64,000 nt of DNA from DATAUD01 sp036268455 (lineage in GTDB: Bacteria; Verrucomicrobiota; Verrucomicrobiia; Limisphaerales; Palsa-1400). Position 1 is the first letter of the stretch; each line of letters starts with the position of its first letter. Made by a program: the position numbers and the translations under genes. Below the pieces are notes generated by a model. The model saw only the letters and a list, made by a program, of their open reading frames with translations. It did no database searches and was not told the DNA's origin. Shown piece after piece: positions 18,127-25,470 of the stretch. The stretch lies in NCBI GenBank assembly GCA_036268455.1, contig DATAUD010000104.1:124001-188000 (forward strand). Reading direction: 5' to 3'.

Positions 18127-18394
18127 GCGCGAGATTGAAGCGGGGCTGTCAAAAAAGGGGTTCGTGCAGCGTGCTGGGGATCATAATTATTTCATTTACG
18201 TCTCGCTAGAGGGAAAGAAATCAATGGCAAAAACCAAGACTAGCCTGGGCAAACGTATCGACATTGATGATAACCTTTTGGCTCAAATGGCAAGGCAGTG
18301 CGGTGTTACAAAAAGACACTTCCTTGATTTAATAGATTGTCCGTTGCAACGAACTGCATACGAGACACTCTTGAAACTAGCTGGCAAGCTTTGA
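18113..18394 (+). CDS. HicA-like small protein, second gene of the unit
   Basis: 93 residues from GTG 18113, chosen over TTG 18107 because a strong AGGAGG at 18101-18106 sits 6 bp before it. The order EIEAGLSKKGF, then GDHNYFIY, then LLAQMARQCGVTKRHFLDLI matches the HicA/double-stranded-RNA-binding-like fold: a KKGF helix end, the GSH-type motif with a possible catalytic His, and the C-terminal MARQ..ltk..F helix. HicA toxins cut mRNA. The C-terminal DLIDCPLQRTAYETLL is longer than in classical HicA. The strong ribosome site inside the upstream gene suggests more of this protein than of its partner, or tight coupling. Toxin activity is not proven by sequence. Confidence 0.65.
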   Translation: MPRDKREIEAGLSKKGFVQRAGDHNYFIYVSLEGKKSMAKTKTSLGKRIDIDDNLLAQMARQCGVTKRHFLDLIDCPLQRTAYETLLKLAGKL

Positions 18395-18792
18395 AGCTTC
18401 TGAACCACTCAATTCGCGTTTTTCTCCCGCCGTTGGGGAATAAAAGCCGACTGCGAACGATTGGTGCAAAACGCACGACGGGTACTCGAGACTTCAACGT
18501 TCTGTAACCCAATCTTCCCCTCTCAATTCCCGTCCTGCCCTGGTGCGACTCCAGGAGCAGGAAAACCCGGTAAACGTGGGTTTGGTGAGGCGTGTCAGAA
18601 ACCACCCTAAACCGGTGTGCATGACACCTTCGAATCGTCGGGTTTTGGCTGTAAGCTCCCGTGTTGAAGCGGTTTCCCTGATTCTTTGAATACATCCTAA
18701 TCCGCGCCATGAGTGCGCCGGAACGCCGATCAAAAGGAAAGTTGTGCGCATTTTCCGTTGTTGGTTTTTGCGACAGCCTGTAGAGTGGCGGA
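18395..18792. other. Non-coding region with a cluster of three hairpins
   Basis: No supported gene. Three strong inverted repeats lie within 100 bp: (a) 18533-18562, TCCTGC+CCTGG pairing with CCAGG-A-GCAGGA around a 7-base loop, 11 pairs with one bulged A; (b) 18563-18583, AAACCC pairing with GGGTTT; (c) 18614-18628, GGTGT-GCATG-ACACC. None is followed by a T-run, so simple terminators are unlikely. The cluster could be a structured RNA, a replication or mobility site, or a dispersed intergenic repeat. Confidence 0.5.
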
Positions 18793-19365
18793 ATGGTGTC
18801 AAACGTCATTGGAATTACTCGCCGCGGAACTGAGTGGGCGCGTCAGGGTTGTGGCCGTGAAAACGTCTTGAGGTATCTGAACAGGGCAATCGGAGCAGAG
18901 GAGCCAAACAGTCCACGCCGGCGGGAATTGCTTCTGCAACGGGTGAGCGTTTTGCCACAGTTCGAAAGTCGTCGTCTCCGCGCCTGCGCCTGTTGCGACC
19001 GCCCCTATCTCGGTCCATGCAAAGCGCCTCGTCGGGATCTGCTTCAGTTCTGCCCGGGCTGCCGACACCTCGCCCATTCCACCGCCCCTGGACTTCACCG
19101 CAAGGCCATCAAAAACGCACAGCGCGGATTTTACAAGCATCGCCGCATCCGCCGCGCACTCGGGGACAGGCATCCGACAAAACCGGAACACTGCCAGCAC
19201 GGATCCTGCACCAACAACGCGCGGCTGTGGCTTGTTTGGACATCGCCCGCTCGTGAACCGCTGTGGCTCTGCTGGCGCCACAAATACTACGCCCTCAAGA
19301 ATCGCCCTCTGGCACGGCCGCGCCCGCGCGGCAGGCCACGAAAGGCCCCGCTACGCCAAGGCTGA
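18793..19365 (+). CDS. Cys/His-rich putative zinc-binding protein
   Basis: 190 residues. Two metal-binding-looking clusters are visible: CACCDRPY...FCPGCRH (around residues 63-95) and HCQHGSCTN...LCWRHKYY (around 133-165). The C-terminus is very basic (RPRPRGRPRKAPLRQG, an AT-hook-like RGRP motif). Together these suggest a nucleic-acid-binding protein. A reading frame on the opposite strand (18799-19281) also exists, but the spaced Cys/His pairs support the plus strand. No family is recognised. Confidence 0.6.
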   Translation: MVSNVIGITRRGTEWARQGCGRENVLRYLNRAIGAEEPNSPRRRELLLQRVSVLPQFESRRLRACACCDRPYLGPCKAPRRDLLQFCPGCRHLAHSTAPGLHRKAIKNAQRGFYKHRRIRRALGDRHPTKPEHCQHGSCTNNARLWLVWTSPAREPLWLCWRHKYYALKNRPLARPRPRGRPRKAPLRQG

Positions 19366-19384
19366 ACACTGAGCCGAACGCGCC

Positions 19385-19813
19385 ATGACTCTCAGAGGCA
19401 TGTGCTACAAAGCAGGGCGCTACGCCCGCCGCAGCGATCCTTACCGACGCGACTATTATTCCGGTGGCTCGTCCAGCGCGCCAGCGTCCCGACAAGACGT
19501 ATCGCCGGTTGGCGGCTGCGGGGTTCTTTTGTTCATGTTCGGCGGGCTGCTCGCGTTGGTGTGCCCTCCGGTGGGCTTCATCTTCCTTTTGATTGGGGGC
19601 ATTGCCGCCGGCGGTTCTGCTGTAGCATCCAACCGAAGCGAGGAATCAAAAACCAGAGAACCCGCGGCGCCGATTGCGCCAACCATGATTGAGCCGAACG
19701 AGAAGTGCGTGTGCGGCTGTTGCGGTCAGAATTTGGAGTTCCCGGCCGCGATGGCTGGCCAGCAGATTGCCTGCCCGGCCTGCGAGCAACAGATCGTGTT
19801 GCCGAACGGATAG
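19385..19813 (+). CDS. Small membrane protein with C-terminal zinc ribbon
   Basis: 142 residues. A polar, Tyr/Arg-rich N-terminus is followed by a hydrophobic hairpin at ~44-82 (VLLFMFGGLLALVCPPVGF and FIFLLIGGIAAGG, two segments). A C-terminal zinc ribbon CGCCGQNLEFPA...CPACEQQ lies at ~108-140. The ribbon resembles that of the split-TM2 protein at 10274 (CDHCSQRLEFPA), suggesting related functions or a shared partner. It starts 19 bp after the preceding gene, so the two may be co-transcribed. Confidence 0.6.
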   Translation: MTLRGMCYKAGRYARRSDPYRRDYYSGGSSSAPASRQDVSPVGGCGVLLFMFGGLLALVCPPVGFIFLLIGGIAAGGSAVASNRSEESKTREPAAPIAPTMIEPNEKCVCGCCGQNLEFPAAMAGQQIACPACEQQIVLPNG

Positions 19814-20364
19814 GGCTTCCTAAAATGCCCTATAACGATTTGACCCACCTACAGACCTACCGCCCGTAATCAAAGTTGCGCCAGCGCGGCAAGCCGCAAT
19901 AATTGGCGGCGTCAGAAGCGATAACCACCTTTTCAAAACCCCGCCCCATCCCCAGGTCAACGGGAAATCCCGCAGACCCGCAACGCCGATCGCACCGGCG
20001 GCGGAGACGGCCGGCCAGCCAAACCGCACGACTTGCCTCGATCCTGTAGAATCGCTCGCGAATAAAAATCGACGGCGGGGTCGTCCCCAATACCGAGAAA
20101 TCAAATGCCAAAACCCCCGCCCCAGCAATCAAGCTGGATACGCAGGCATGGAACGTGAGTCAACTCCACCACTCCCGGCTTCCTATTCCCGCGCCTGGCC
20201 TTTGTCAAAACCCCCGCCCACCTGGTCTTAGGGACAATTGGGGGACAGCAAAGCTTCGGTTTTCTTCGCAAGTCTGGTTTGGCTCTTAAAACCCAGAAGC
20301 GAAGAATCCCCAATAAAGACAAGGGTTTGGCATGTCTTTGCGAAGATTGGCGAAGACTCTTTTT
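19814..20364. other. Right end of the element, non-coding
   Basis: 551 bp with no supported gene on either strand. The only structure recognised is the arm-like motif pair at 20228-20249 and the tandem-like GCGAAGATTGGCGAAGA (about 20340-20356) just before attR. Confidence 0.5.
20228..20249 (+). promoter_or_regulatory. Candidate integrase arm-type sites, right end
   Basis: TTAGGGACAAT (20228-20238) followed by TGGGGGACAGC (20239-20249). The first is an exact 11-bp copy of the motif at 4586-4596, and the second shares GGGGACAG with 4577-4584. The two motifs are in reverse order relative to the left end. Placement ~115 bp inside attR fits integrase or excisionase binding. Confidence 0.5.
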
Positions 20365-20392
20365 CGGGTTCGAGCCCCGCCACTCCCGCCAG
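20365..20392. repeat. attR: duplicated 3' end of tRNA-Asp
   Basis: A 28-bp perfect copy of 4513-4540 (T arm, acceptor strand, CCA, plus one base) without the rest of a tRNA. It marks the right boundary of the integrated element. Confidence 0.92.
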
Positions 20393-20424
20393 CCTTCGCG
20401 AATCGCGTAGCGAGAGCGAAGGCT
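20391..20424. repeat. Inverted repeat immediately after attR
   Basis: AGCCTTCGC (20391-20399) and GCGAAGGCT (20416-20424) are perfect 9-bp inverted arms around a 16-bp loop. They overlap the last bases of attR. In the ancestral chromosome this hairpin would directly follow tRNA-Asp and could have terminated its transcript or aided processing. No T-run follows. Confidence 0.55.
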
Positions 20425-20500
20425 GCCGCGCCGAAGCAAAGCGAAGGCGGGCCTCGTTGGAAATTGCGATTGGGGGCTACGGCCCGGCAAGGGACAAACA

Positions 20501-20746
20501 ATGAACTTCTCCTACGTGTACATCCTTGAAAACGCCAAAACCCCCAGTCATTTCTACGTAGGCGTCACCAATAATCTGAAAGAGAGACTCGCCCGGCACA
20601 ACGCCGCAGAAAACCCCTCCACAGCGAACCTTCGGCCATGGCGAATCAAGACCGCCATCGCATTCACAGACCGGTTGAAAGCCGCCCGCTTCGAAAGATA
20701 CCTCAAGACCGCGTCCGGCCGAGCTTTCGTCAAGAAGCGATTGTAA
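20501..20746 (+). CDS. GIY-YIG domain protein
   Basis: 81 residues, the length of stand-alone GIY-YIG (YhbQ/UPF0213-like) proteins. VYILENA, then YVGVTNNLKERLARHN, AFTDRLKAARFERYLK and GRAFVKKRL are the family's blocks; the usual Y-I...Y-V/I-G core is intact. The domain is a nuclease fold, but the cellular role of the small proteins is unsettled. Such genes often sit next to tRNA genes, and this one would be ~110 bp from tRNA-Asp if the element were removed. Confidence 0.88.
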   Translation: MNFSYVYILENAKTPSHFYVGVTNNLKERLARHNAAENPSTANLRPWRIKTAIAFTDRLKAARFERYLKTASGRAFVKKRL

Positions 20747-20822
20747 TGGGGTCCCTATTTTTGATCCCCACTTCTTCCGCACTTTAATTCCCATTCATCG
20801 TCCCTCGTTCCCTCTTTAAACC

Positions 20823-20846
20823 CATGTGGCCCTTTTATGCCACATG
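20823..20846. promoter_or_regulatory. Palindromic operator-like site 1
   Basis: CATGTGGC-CCTTTTAT-GCCACATG, a perfect 8-bp palindrome with an 8-bp AT-rich spacer, 153 bp before the LamG gene at 21000. Near-identical copies lie at 34928-34951 and 41103-41126, each in front of a secreted glycan-active gene. Most likely a binding site for one dimeric regulator. Confidence 0.65.
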
Positions 20847-20999
20847 ACACCCCAATCATGCGGTGATACATATCTTGCAAGCTCAAACCGAACGCGCCTT
20901 GAGGGGCTTATGTCCCGTCGGCGCGTCACCCAATCGGTTTCACACAATAAGCGCGGGTGAGCCGCGACACTGAAGCAGAACAACTAAACGAAAGTCATT

Positions 21000-23900
21000 A
21001 TGAAACCAAATGTGAGAACACCTTTCTCGCCGCATGGGTTTTCCCGTGCCGTGTCCCTTCATCTGAGTGCCTTTGCGCTGATTTTTCTCGGCATGCCCGG
21101 TCTCCTCTCGGCTCAAACCCTTGAGCATCGCTATAGCTTCATCAGCGACGCCTCCGATTCCGTTGGCGGCTCCGCCTGGAACGGGACGCTGGTGAACGGC
21201 ACCAGCGGAATCAATGCAACGATCGACAATGGCCTTATGCTTCCGGGCAATTCCAGTGGCGGCGGCCAAACAGGTTATGTTTCTTTGCCAAATGGCATTA
21301 TTAAAGGCGACACCAACATCACCGTCGAATGCTGGGTCCAAGCAAGTTCAGTCAATACATGGGCGGAGATTTGGGACTTCGGCTCCAGCGGCTCCGTCAA
21401 CTTCGCGCTCATTCAGGATAGCCCAACCCCCAACAGCCAGATGCGGGTGGCCTTTACACCAAGCGGGAACGAGCGGGATATAGACGCGCCAACAAACCTT
21501 CAGCCAACTTCGACCTCTCAATACATCGTCGTCACCTACAATAATACTACTCTGGCCGCCGATCTCTACACCAACGCTGTTTTATACGCCTCGACAGTTC
21601 TCCCCGCTGCCAGTACATTTTCTTATTCTCCCGGCACCTACGGAGGCGCGTCTGGGACGACCGAAAATGCCCTTGGAAACGACGTCTATGGTGATCAACA
21701 ATTCGGCGGCGCCATCTACGAATTAAGAATATGGAATGGGGTCGTTTCGCAACGGTATATCTCCGCCAGCGCCATCCTAGGTTCAAGTAACATTGTAACC
21801 AACCTGACTCCAACGTCCGCAAGTCTCTCAATCACCACCAACGTACTGATAGCCACCGATACCGAACAAAGCACAGTGAATGTCGAACTTTCGCAGACAG
21901 GCACGAACGCCGTGCTCGCGACCGCCGACACCACCAACTGGCTCAGCAGCAACACAAACATTCTCCAGGTGAATAGCAGCGGTTTGATCACTGGAATAAG
22001 CCCCGGCACCGCCAAGGTCATCGCCAGCATTGACGGCATTCTGCTCACCAGCTCCAACATCACGGTAGTTCCGCAGGTCCTTGAGCATCGCTACAGTTTC
22101 ATCACCGATGCTTCGGATTCGGTTGGAGGCCCGTCATGGAATGGCACGCTGGTGCCGCCCACAACCGGCGCCGCCGCCACGATCAACAACGGCCTCGTGC
22201 TTCCCGGAAGCACGGTTGCCGGCAATGGTATTTCAGGCTATGTGTCTCTGCCCGGCGGAATTCTCATTGGCGACAGCTCTATAACGGTTGAATGCTGGGC
22301 GACAGAGGCTCAACACAATACATGGTCGGAACTTTGGGACTTCGGCAACAGCGGCACTCAAAACTTCGCGCTGATTCCGTACAGCGGCTCGGGTAATACG
22401 CGGGTCGCCTTCACACCAAATGGAAATGAGAACGATATAAATGCCAATGCGTTGCCAACAAATTCAGAGCAATACGTCGTCGCAACCTACAACAATTTCA
22501 CCCTCCTGGGCAGTTTCTATACCAACGGCGTCCTGGATGCCACGACAACCATGCCGACTACCGCTTATTCGCCTGGCGCCATCGGCGGCGCGGGCGGCAC
22601 CGTCGAAAACATGCTGGGCAACGACGTGTATGGCGACGAACAATTTGACGGCACCGTCTATGAATTCCGCATATGGAATGGCGCCGTTGCTCCTTTGTAC
22701 GTGGCCGTCAGCGCCGCGGCCGGCCCGAGCGTGGTGGTGACTAACCTGACGCCGTCGTCGCTTACTGTCACGGTCAACAGCACGAACATGATCGGCGCTG
22801 AATCCCAGCAAGCCGTCGTCGTTGGCAACTTCACGGTCGCTTCCGGTGTCACAGTCACCGGTGGTGTCACTAACTGGACCAGCAGCAACCCTGGCATTCT
22901 CACTGTCAGCAGCACGGGCTTAATCACCGCTCAGAACGGTGGAACCGCCACGATTACTGCTACGGCTGGCGGCCTGAGCGCAACCAGCCCGAGCATTACC
23001 GTCGCGTTGACTGCCCCGGTGATTACCCAGCAGCCTGTTGGAGCCACCGAAGTCGCGGGCCAGCCAGTAACATTTACCGTCACGGCCGTCGGCGGCAACT
23101 TAAGCTATCAATGGGAAGAAGGTTCCACACCGATCCCGGGAGCCACCAATTCCACGCTCACTCTAACGAACCTTTCTGTCCTCGAGTCCGGCGGCTATAG
23201 CGTTGTGGTATCGAACGCCCTCGGAAGCACCAACAGCACGGTCGTCATGTTGACGGTGGACCAGGCGATTCTCGAGCACCGCTATAGCTTCGTCAGCGAT
23301 GCTTCCGACTCGATTGGAGGCCCCGCATGGAACGGCACGCTCGTGGCGCCCAGCGGCGGAGGAACCGCGGCTGCAATCGACAATGGCCTTATCCTTCCCG
23401 GCAATGCCACCGGCGGCACCAACGTTTCGGGTTATGTCTCTCTCCCCAACGGCATTGTTGCGGGTGACGACTCAGTAACAGTCGAATGCTGGGTGCAGCC
23501 AACTGCCGTCAATACCTGGGCGGAAATCTGGGACTTCGGCTCCAGCGGCAGTCAAAACTTCGCGCTGATCCAGGATAGCCCGGGCCCGGGCAATATGAGA
23601 GTGGCCTTCACACCAAACGGCGGCGAGGTCGATATAATGGCGCCGACATACCTGCCCGCAACTGCCACTCCTCAATATATTGTCGTCACATACAACGATG
23701 AAACTTTGGTCGGCGAGCTTTATACAAACGGAGTTCTTGATGCCTCGACCACATTTCCAAATAATACCTATTCCCCCGGCGCCTATGGCGGAGCCGCCGG
23801 CACAACCGATAATTCTTTCGGAAGGGACGTCTATAACGATCCCCAATTCGGTGGAACTATCTATGAGGTGCGCATTTGGAATGGTGTTGTTTCGCAACGG

Positions 23901-25325
23901 TATATCGCAGCCGCCACCCTGCTCGGTTCAAGCAATCTGGTAATGAACCTGACTCCCACATCGGTTAGCGTTATTGTCACCAATACCATGACGGCCGAAT
24001 CTACCCAGCAAGCTGCCGTCACCCTGTTAATGGCGCAAACGGGTACAAACGCTCTAGTGGCAACAGAAGACGTTACGAACTGGACCAGCAGCAACACAGG
24101 CGTGCTTACCGTGAACGGCACCGGCTTGATCACCGCCGTCGGCGGCGGCACGGCCACAATCAGCGCGACGGTTAGCGGCATCACTGGAACCGCTTCCATA
24201 ACCGTCCCATTCGCCGCGCCGGAAATCACCGTGGAACCCAATGCCACCGCAAATGTTCTCACCGGCGGAACGTTGCATGCCACTGTCGTCAATATTGGCG
24301 TAGAGCCTTATACCTACACCTGGTACTACAACGGCTCGCAAGCAATCAGCGGAGCCACAGGCTCTACGTTGACGATACCCGACCTTCAAGCCGCCAATGA
24401 TGGCAGTTACACGGTTGTCATCCACAACGCCTACGGAAGCGTCACCAGCACGCCGACGGTTCTTACGGTTGTTGCGCCGACTGCCTATCAGGAAAACCTG
24501 CTTGCGCTCGACCCGGTTGGCTACTGGCCCTTGAATGAAACAACCGGCACGACCGCCTATGATTTGGCCGGCGGCTATAACGGGACTTACTTCGGCAATG
24601 TGGTTCTTGGCCAGGTGACAGGCCCGCCGAATGCCGGCGCGAGCGCCAACAACTATGGCGCGGCCTTTGACGGAGCGACTGCTTACGTGGACATCCCCGG
24701 AGCTCCATTCAACATCACCAACGCCGTCACCGCGATGGCGTGGGTCCAGTTGAATGCCTATACGGGGTTTGACGGCGTCTTCGGTCACGGAGATCCCTCC
24801 TGGCGCATCAGCGTCAATCCGAGCGGCGAACCTGGCGCCAACGACGGCAATCTCGGCTCGGCTGACGCCACCAGCTCAACCTCCATCGTCGATGGCCTAT
24901 GGCATTTGGTGGCCTATACCTACACTGGCGACACTTCCGAAGCCAACAACGGCACGTTGTATGTGGACGGCGCGATCGTCGCGCATGACACGATTACGGC
25001 AACGCCTCCCGGCACTAACCTCGACGTGTGGATAGCCGGGGCGCCTGACTATCCTACGGCGCGATTGCTTCCAGGGTACGTTGCGGATGCGGCAGTCTTT
25101 GACTACGCCCTTTCCGCCGGTGATATCCAGGCTCTTTATTCGGGCCAGACAATCCTGGGAATTACACAATCCGGAAAAAACATCGTGTTGACGTGGTCCG
25201 CCGGAGAACTCCTTCAAGCGCCAACCCTGCTTGGGCCTTGGACGACCAACACAACGGCGGTTTCGCCCTACACCGTGGCGACGACAAGCAAGGCGGAGTT
25301 CTACAAGATTCAAGTCAATCCTTGA
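21000..25325 (+). CDS. Large secreted protein with four LamG domains and Ig/Big2 modules
   Basis: 1441 residues. The first ~38 form a signal peptide (hydrophobic LSAFALIFLGMPGLLSA, cut before QTLEHRYSF). LamG1 (~41-260), LamG2 (~360-575) and LamG3 (~757-975) are close repeats, each opening LEHRYSF.(S/T)DASDS(V/I)GG and ending near YELRIWNGV. LamG4 (~1160-1370, VGYWPLNETTGTTAYD) is of a different kind. Big2-like (WTSSNPGILTVSSTGLITA type) and Ig-like (SYQWEEGSTPIPGATNS) modules lie between. The C-terminus (IVLTWSAGELLQAPTLLGPW ... FYKIQVNP, in parts) is the module shared with other secreted proteins here. It is presumably an extracellular or surface binding protein; no enzyme motif is seen. 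An operator-like palindrome precedes it and a hairpin terminator follows. Confidence 0.85.
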   Translation: MKPNVRTPFSPHGFSRAVSLHLSAFALIFLGMPGLLSAQTLEHRYSFISDASDSVGGSAWNGTLVNGTSGINATIDNGLMLPGNSSGGGQTGYVSLPNGIIKGDTNITVECWVQASSVNTWAEIWDFGSSGSVNFALIQDSPTPNSQMRVAFTPSGNERDIDAPTNLQPTSTSQYIVVTYNNTTLAADLYTNAVLYASTVLPAASTFSYSPGTYGGASGTTENALGNDVYGDQQFGGAIYELRIWNGVVSQRYISASAILGSSNIVTNLTPTSASLSITTNVLIATDTEQSTVNVELSQTGTNAVLATADTTNWLSSNTNILQVNSSGLITGISPGTAKVIASIDGILLTSSNITVVPQVLEHRYSFITDASDSVGGPSWNGTLVPPTTGAAATINNGLVLPGSTVAGNGISGYVSLPGGILIGDSSITVECWATEAQHNTWSELWDFGNSGTQNFALIPYSGSGNTRVAFTPNGNENDINANALPTNSEQYVVATYNNFTLLGSFYTNGVLDATTTMPTTAYSPGAIGGAGGTVENMLGNDVYGDEQFDGTVYEFRIWNGAVAPLYVAVSAAAGPSVVVTNLTPSSLTVTVNSTNMIGAESQQAVVVGNFTVASGVTVTGGVTNWTSSNPGILTVSSTGLITAQNGGTATITATAGGLSATSPSITVALTAPVITQQPVGATEVAGQPVTFTVTAVGGNLSYQWEEGSTPIPGATNSTLTLTNLSVLESGGYSVVVSNALGSTNSTVVMLTVDQAILEHRYSFVSDASDSIGGPAWNGTLVAPSGGGTAAAIDNGLILPGNATGGTNVSGYVSLPNGIVAGDDSVTVECWVQPTAVNTWAEIWDFGSSGSQNFALIQDSPGPGNMRVAFTPNGGEVDIMAPTYLPATATPQYIVVTYNDETLVGELYTNGVLDASTTFPNNTYSPGAYGGAAGTTDNSFGRDVYNDPQFGGTIYEVRIWNGVVSQRYIAAATLLGSSNLVMNLTPTSVSVIVTNTMTAESTQQAAVTLLMAQTGTNALVATEDVTNWTSSNTGVLTVNGTGLITAVGGGTATISATVSGITGTASITVPFAAPEITVEPNATANVLTGGTLHATVVNIGVEPYTYTWYYNGSQAISGATGSTLTIPDLQAANDGSYTVVIHNAYGSVTSTPTVLTVVAPTAYQENLLALDPVGYWPLNETTGTTAYDLAGGYNGTYFGNVVLGQVTGPPNAGASANNYGAAFDGATAYVDIPGAPFNITNAVTAMAWVQLNAYTGFDGVFGHGDPSWRISVNPSGEPGANDGNLGSADATSSTSIVDGLWHLVAYTYTGDTSEANNGTLYVDGAIVAHDTITATPPGTNLDVWIAGAPDYPTARLLPGYVADAAVFDYALSAGDIQALYSGQTILGITQSGKNIVLTWSAGELLQAPTLLGPWTTNTTAVSPYTVATTSKAEFYKIQVNP
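21117..23930 (+). repeat. Three diverged in-frame LamG repeats
   Basis: Units of about 650-680 bp begin near 21117, 22080 and 23270 and are recognisably related at the DNA level (for example GAGCATCGCTA and TGGAATGG-type blocks recur). They arose by internal duplication of one LamG module, with an extra Big2/Ig stretch inserted before the third. Confidence 0.75.
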
Positions 25326-25353
25326 TGAGCGCTGACTCTTCAGTATCTCGGGC

Positions 25354-25381
25354 GGCTGGGGCTTCGGCTCCAGCCGTCTTT
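25354..25381 (+). terminator. Intrinsic terminator after the LamG gene
   Basis: GGCTGGGGC-TTCG-GCTCCAGCC, a 9-pair stem with one G-T pair and a stable TTCG loop, followed by GTCTTTC. It lies 29 bp after the stop codon at 25325. Confidence 0.7.
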
Positions 25382-25470
25382 CGGCATCGAAATATCGAAC
25401 CGCTCCGCGCGTCGCACTTCGACAAAAAGTCCAGATTGAGTATATTGTCACAGCTACTCATTAAGAGCGT

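Larger units (their letters stand above)
4513..20392. mobile_element. Integrated genetic element in tRNA-Asp (~15.9 kb)
   Basis: The element is defined by a 28-bp perfect direct repeat of the tRNA-Asp 3' end at both ends, an integrase gene starting 64 bp inside the left end, and a replication module. It contains the integrase, a coupled unknown gene, excisionase-like and replication genes on the minus strand, unknown zinc-ribbon membrane proteins, one tape-measure protein, and a HicA-like pair. No capsid, portal, terminase, conjugation or relaxase gene is visible. It is therefore not a complete prophage or ICE; a phage satellite, a decayed prophage or a plasmid-like integrative element are all possible. 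The tRNA is restored by the element sequence, as is usual for tRNA-targeting integrases. Confidence 0.9.

Noticed and set aside
18306..18809. 167-residue minus-strand frame across the hairpin cluster
   Set aside because: Overlaps the HicA-like gene and the hairpins, no motif, no ribosome site; better read as non-coding.
18799..19281. 160-residue minus-strand frame antisense to the Cys/His-rich gene
   Set aside because: The spaced Cys/His pairs and basic tail support the plus-strand frame.
20101..20490. Minus-strand frame spanning attR and the hairpin beyond it
   Set aside because: It crosses the element boundary and the tRNA fragment; chance frame.
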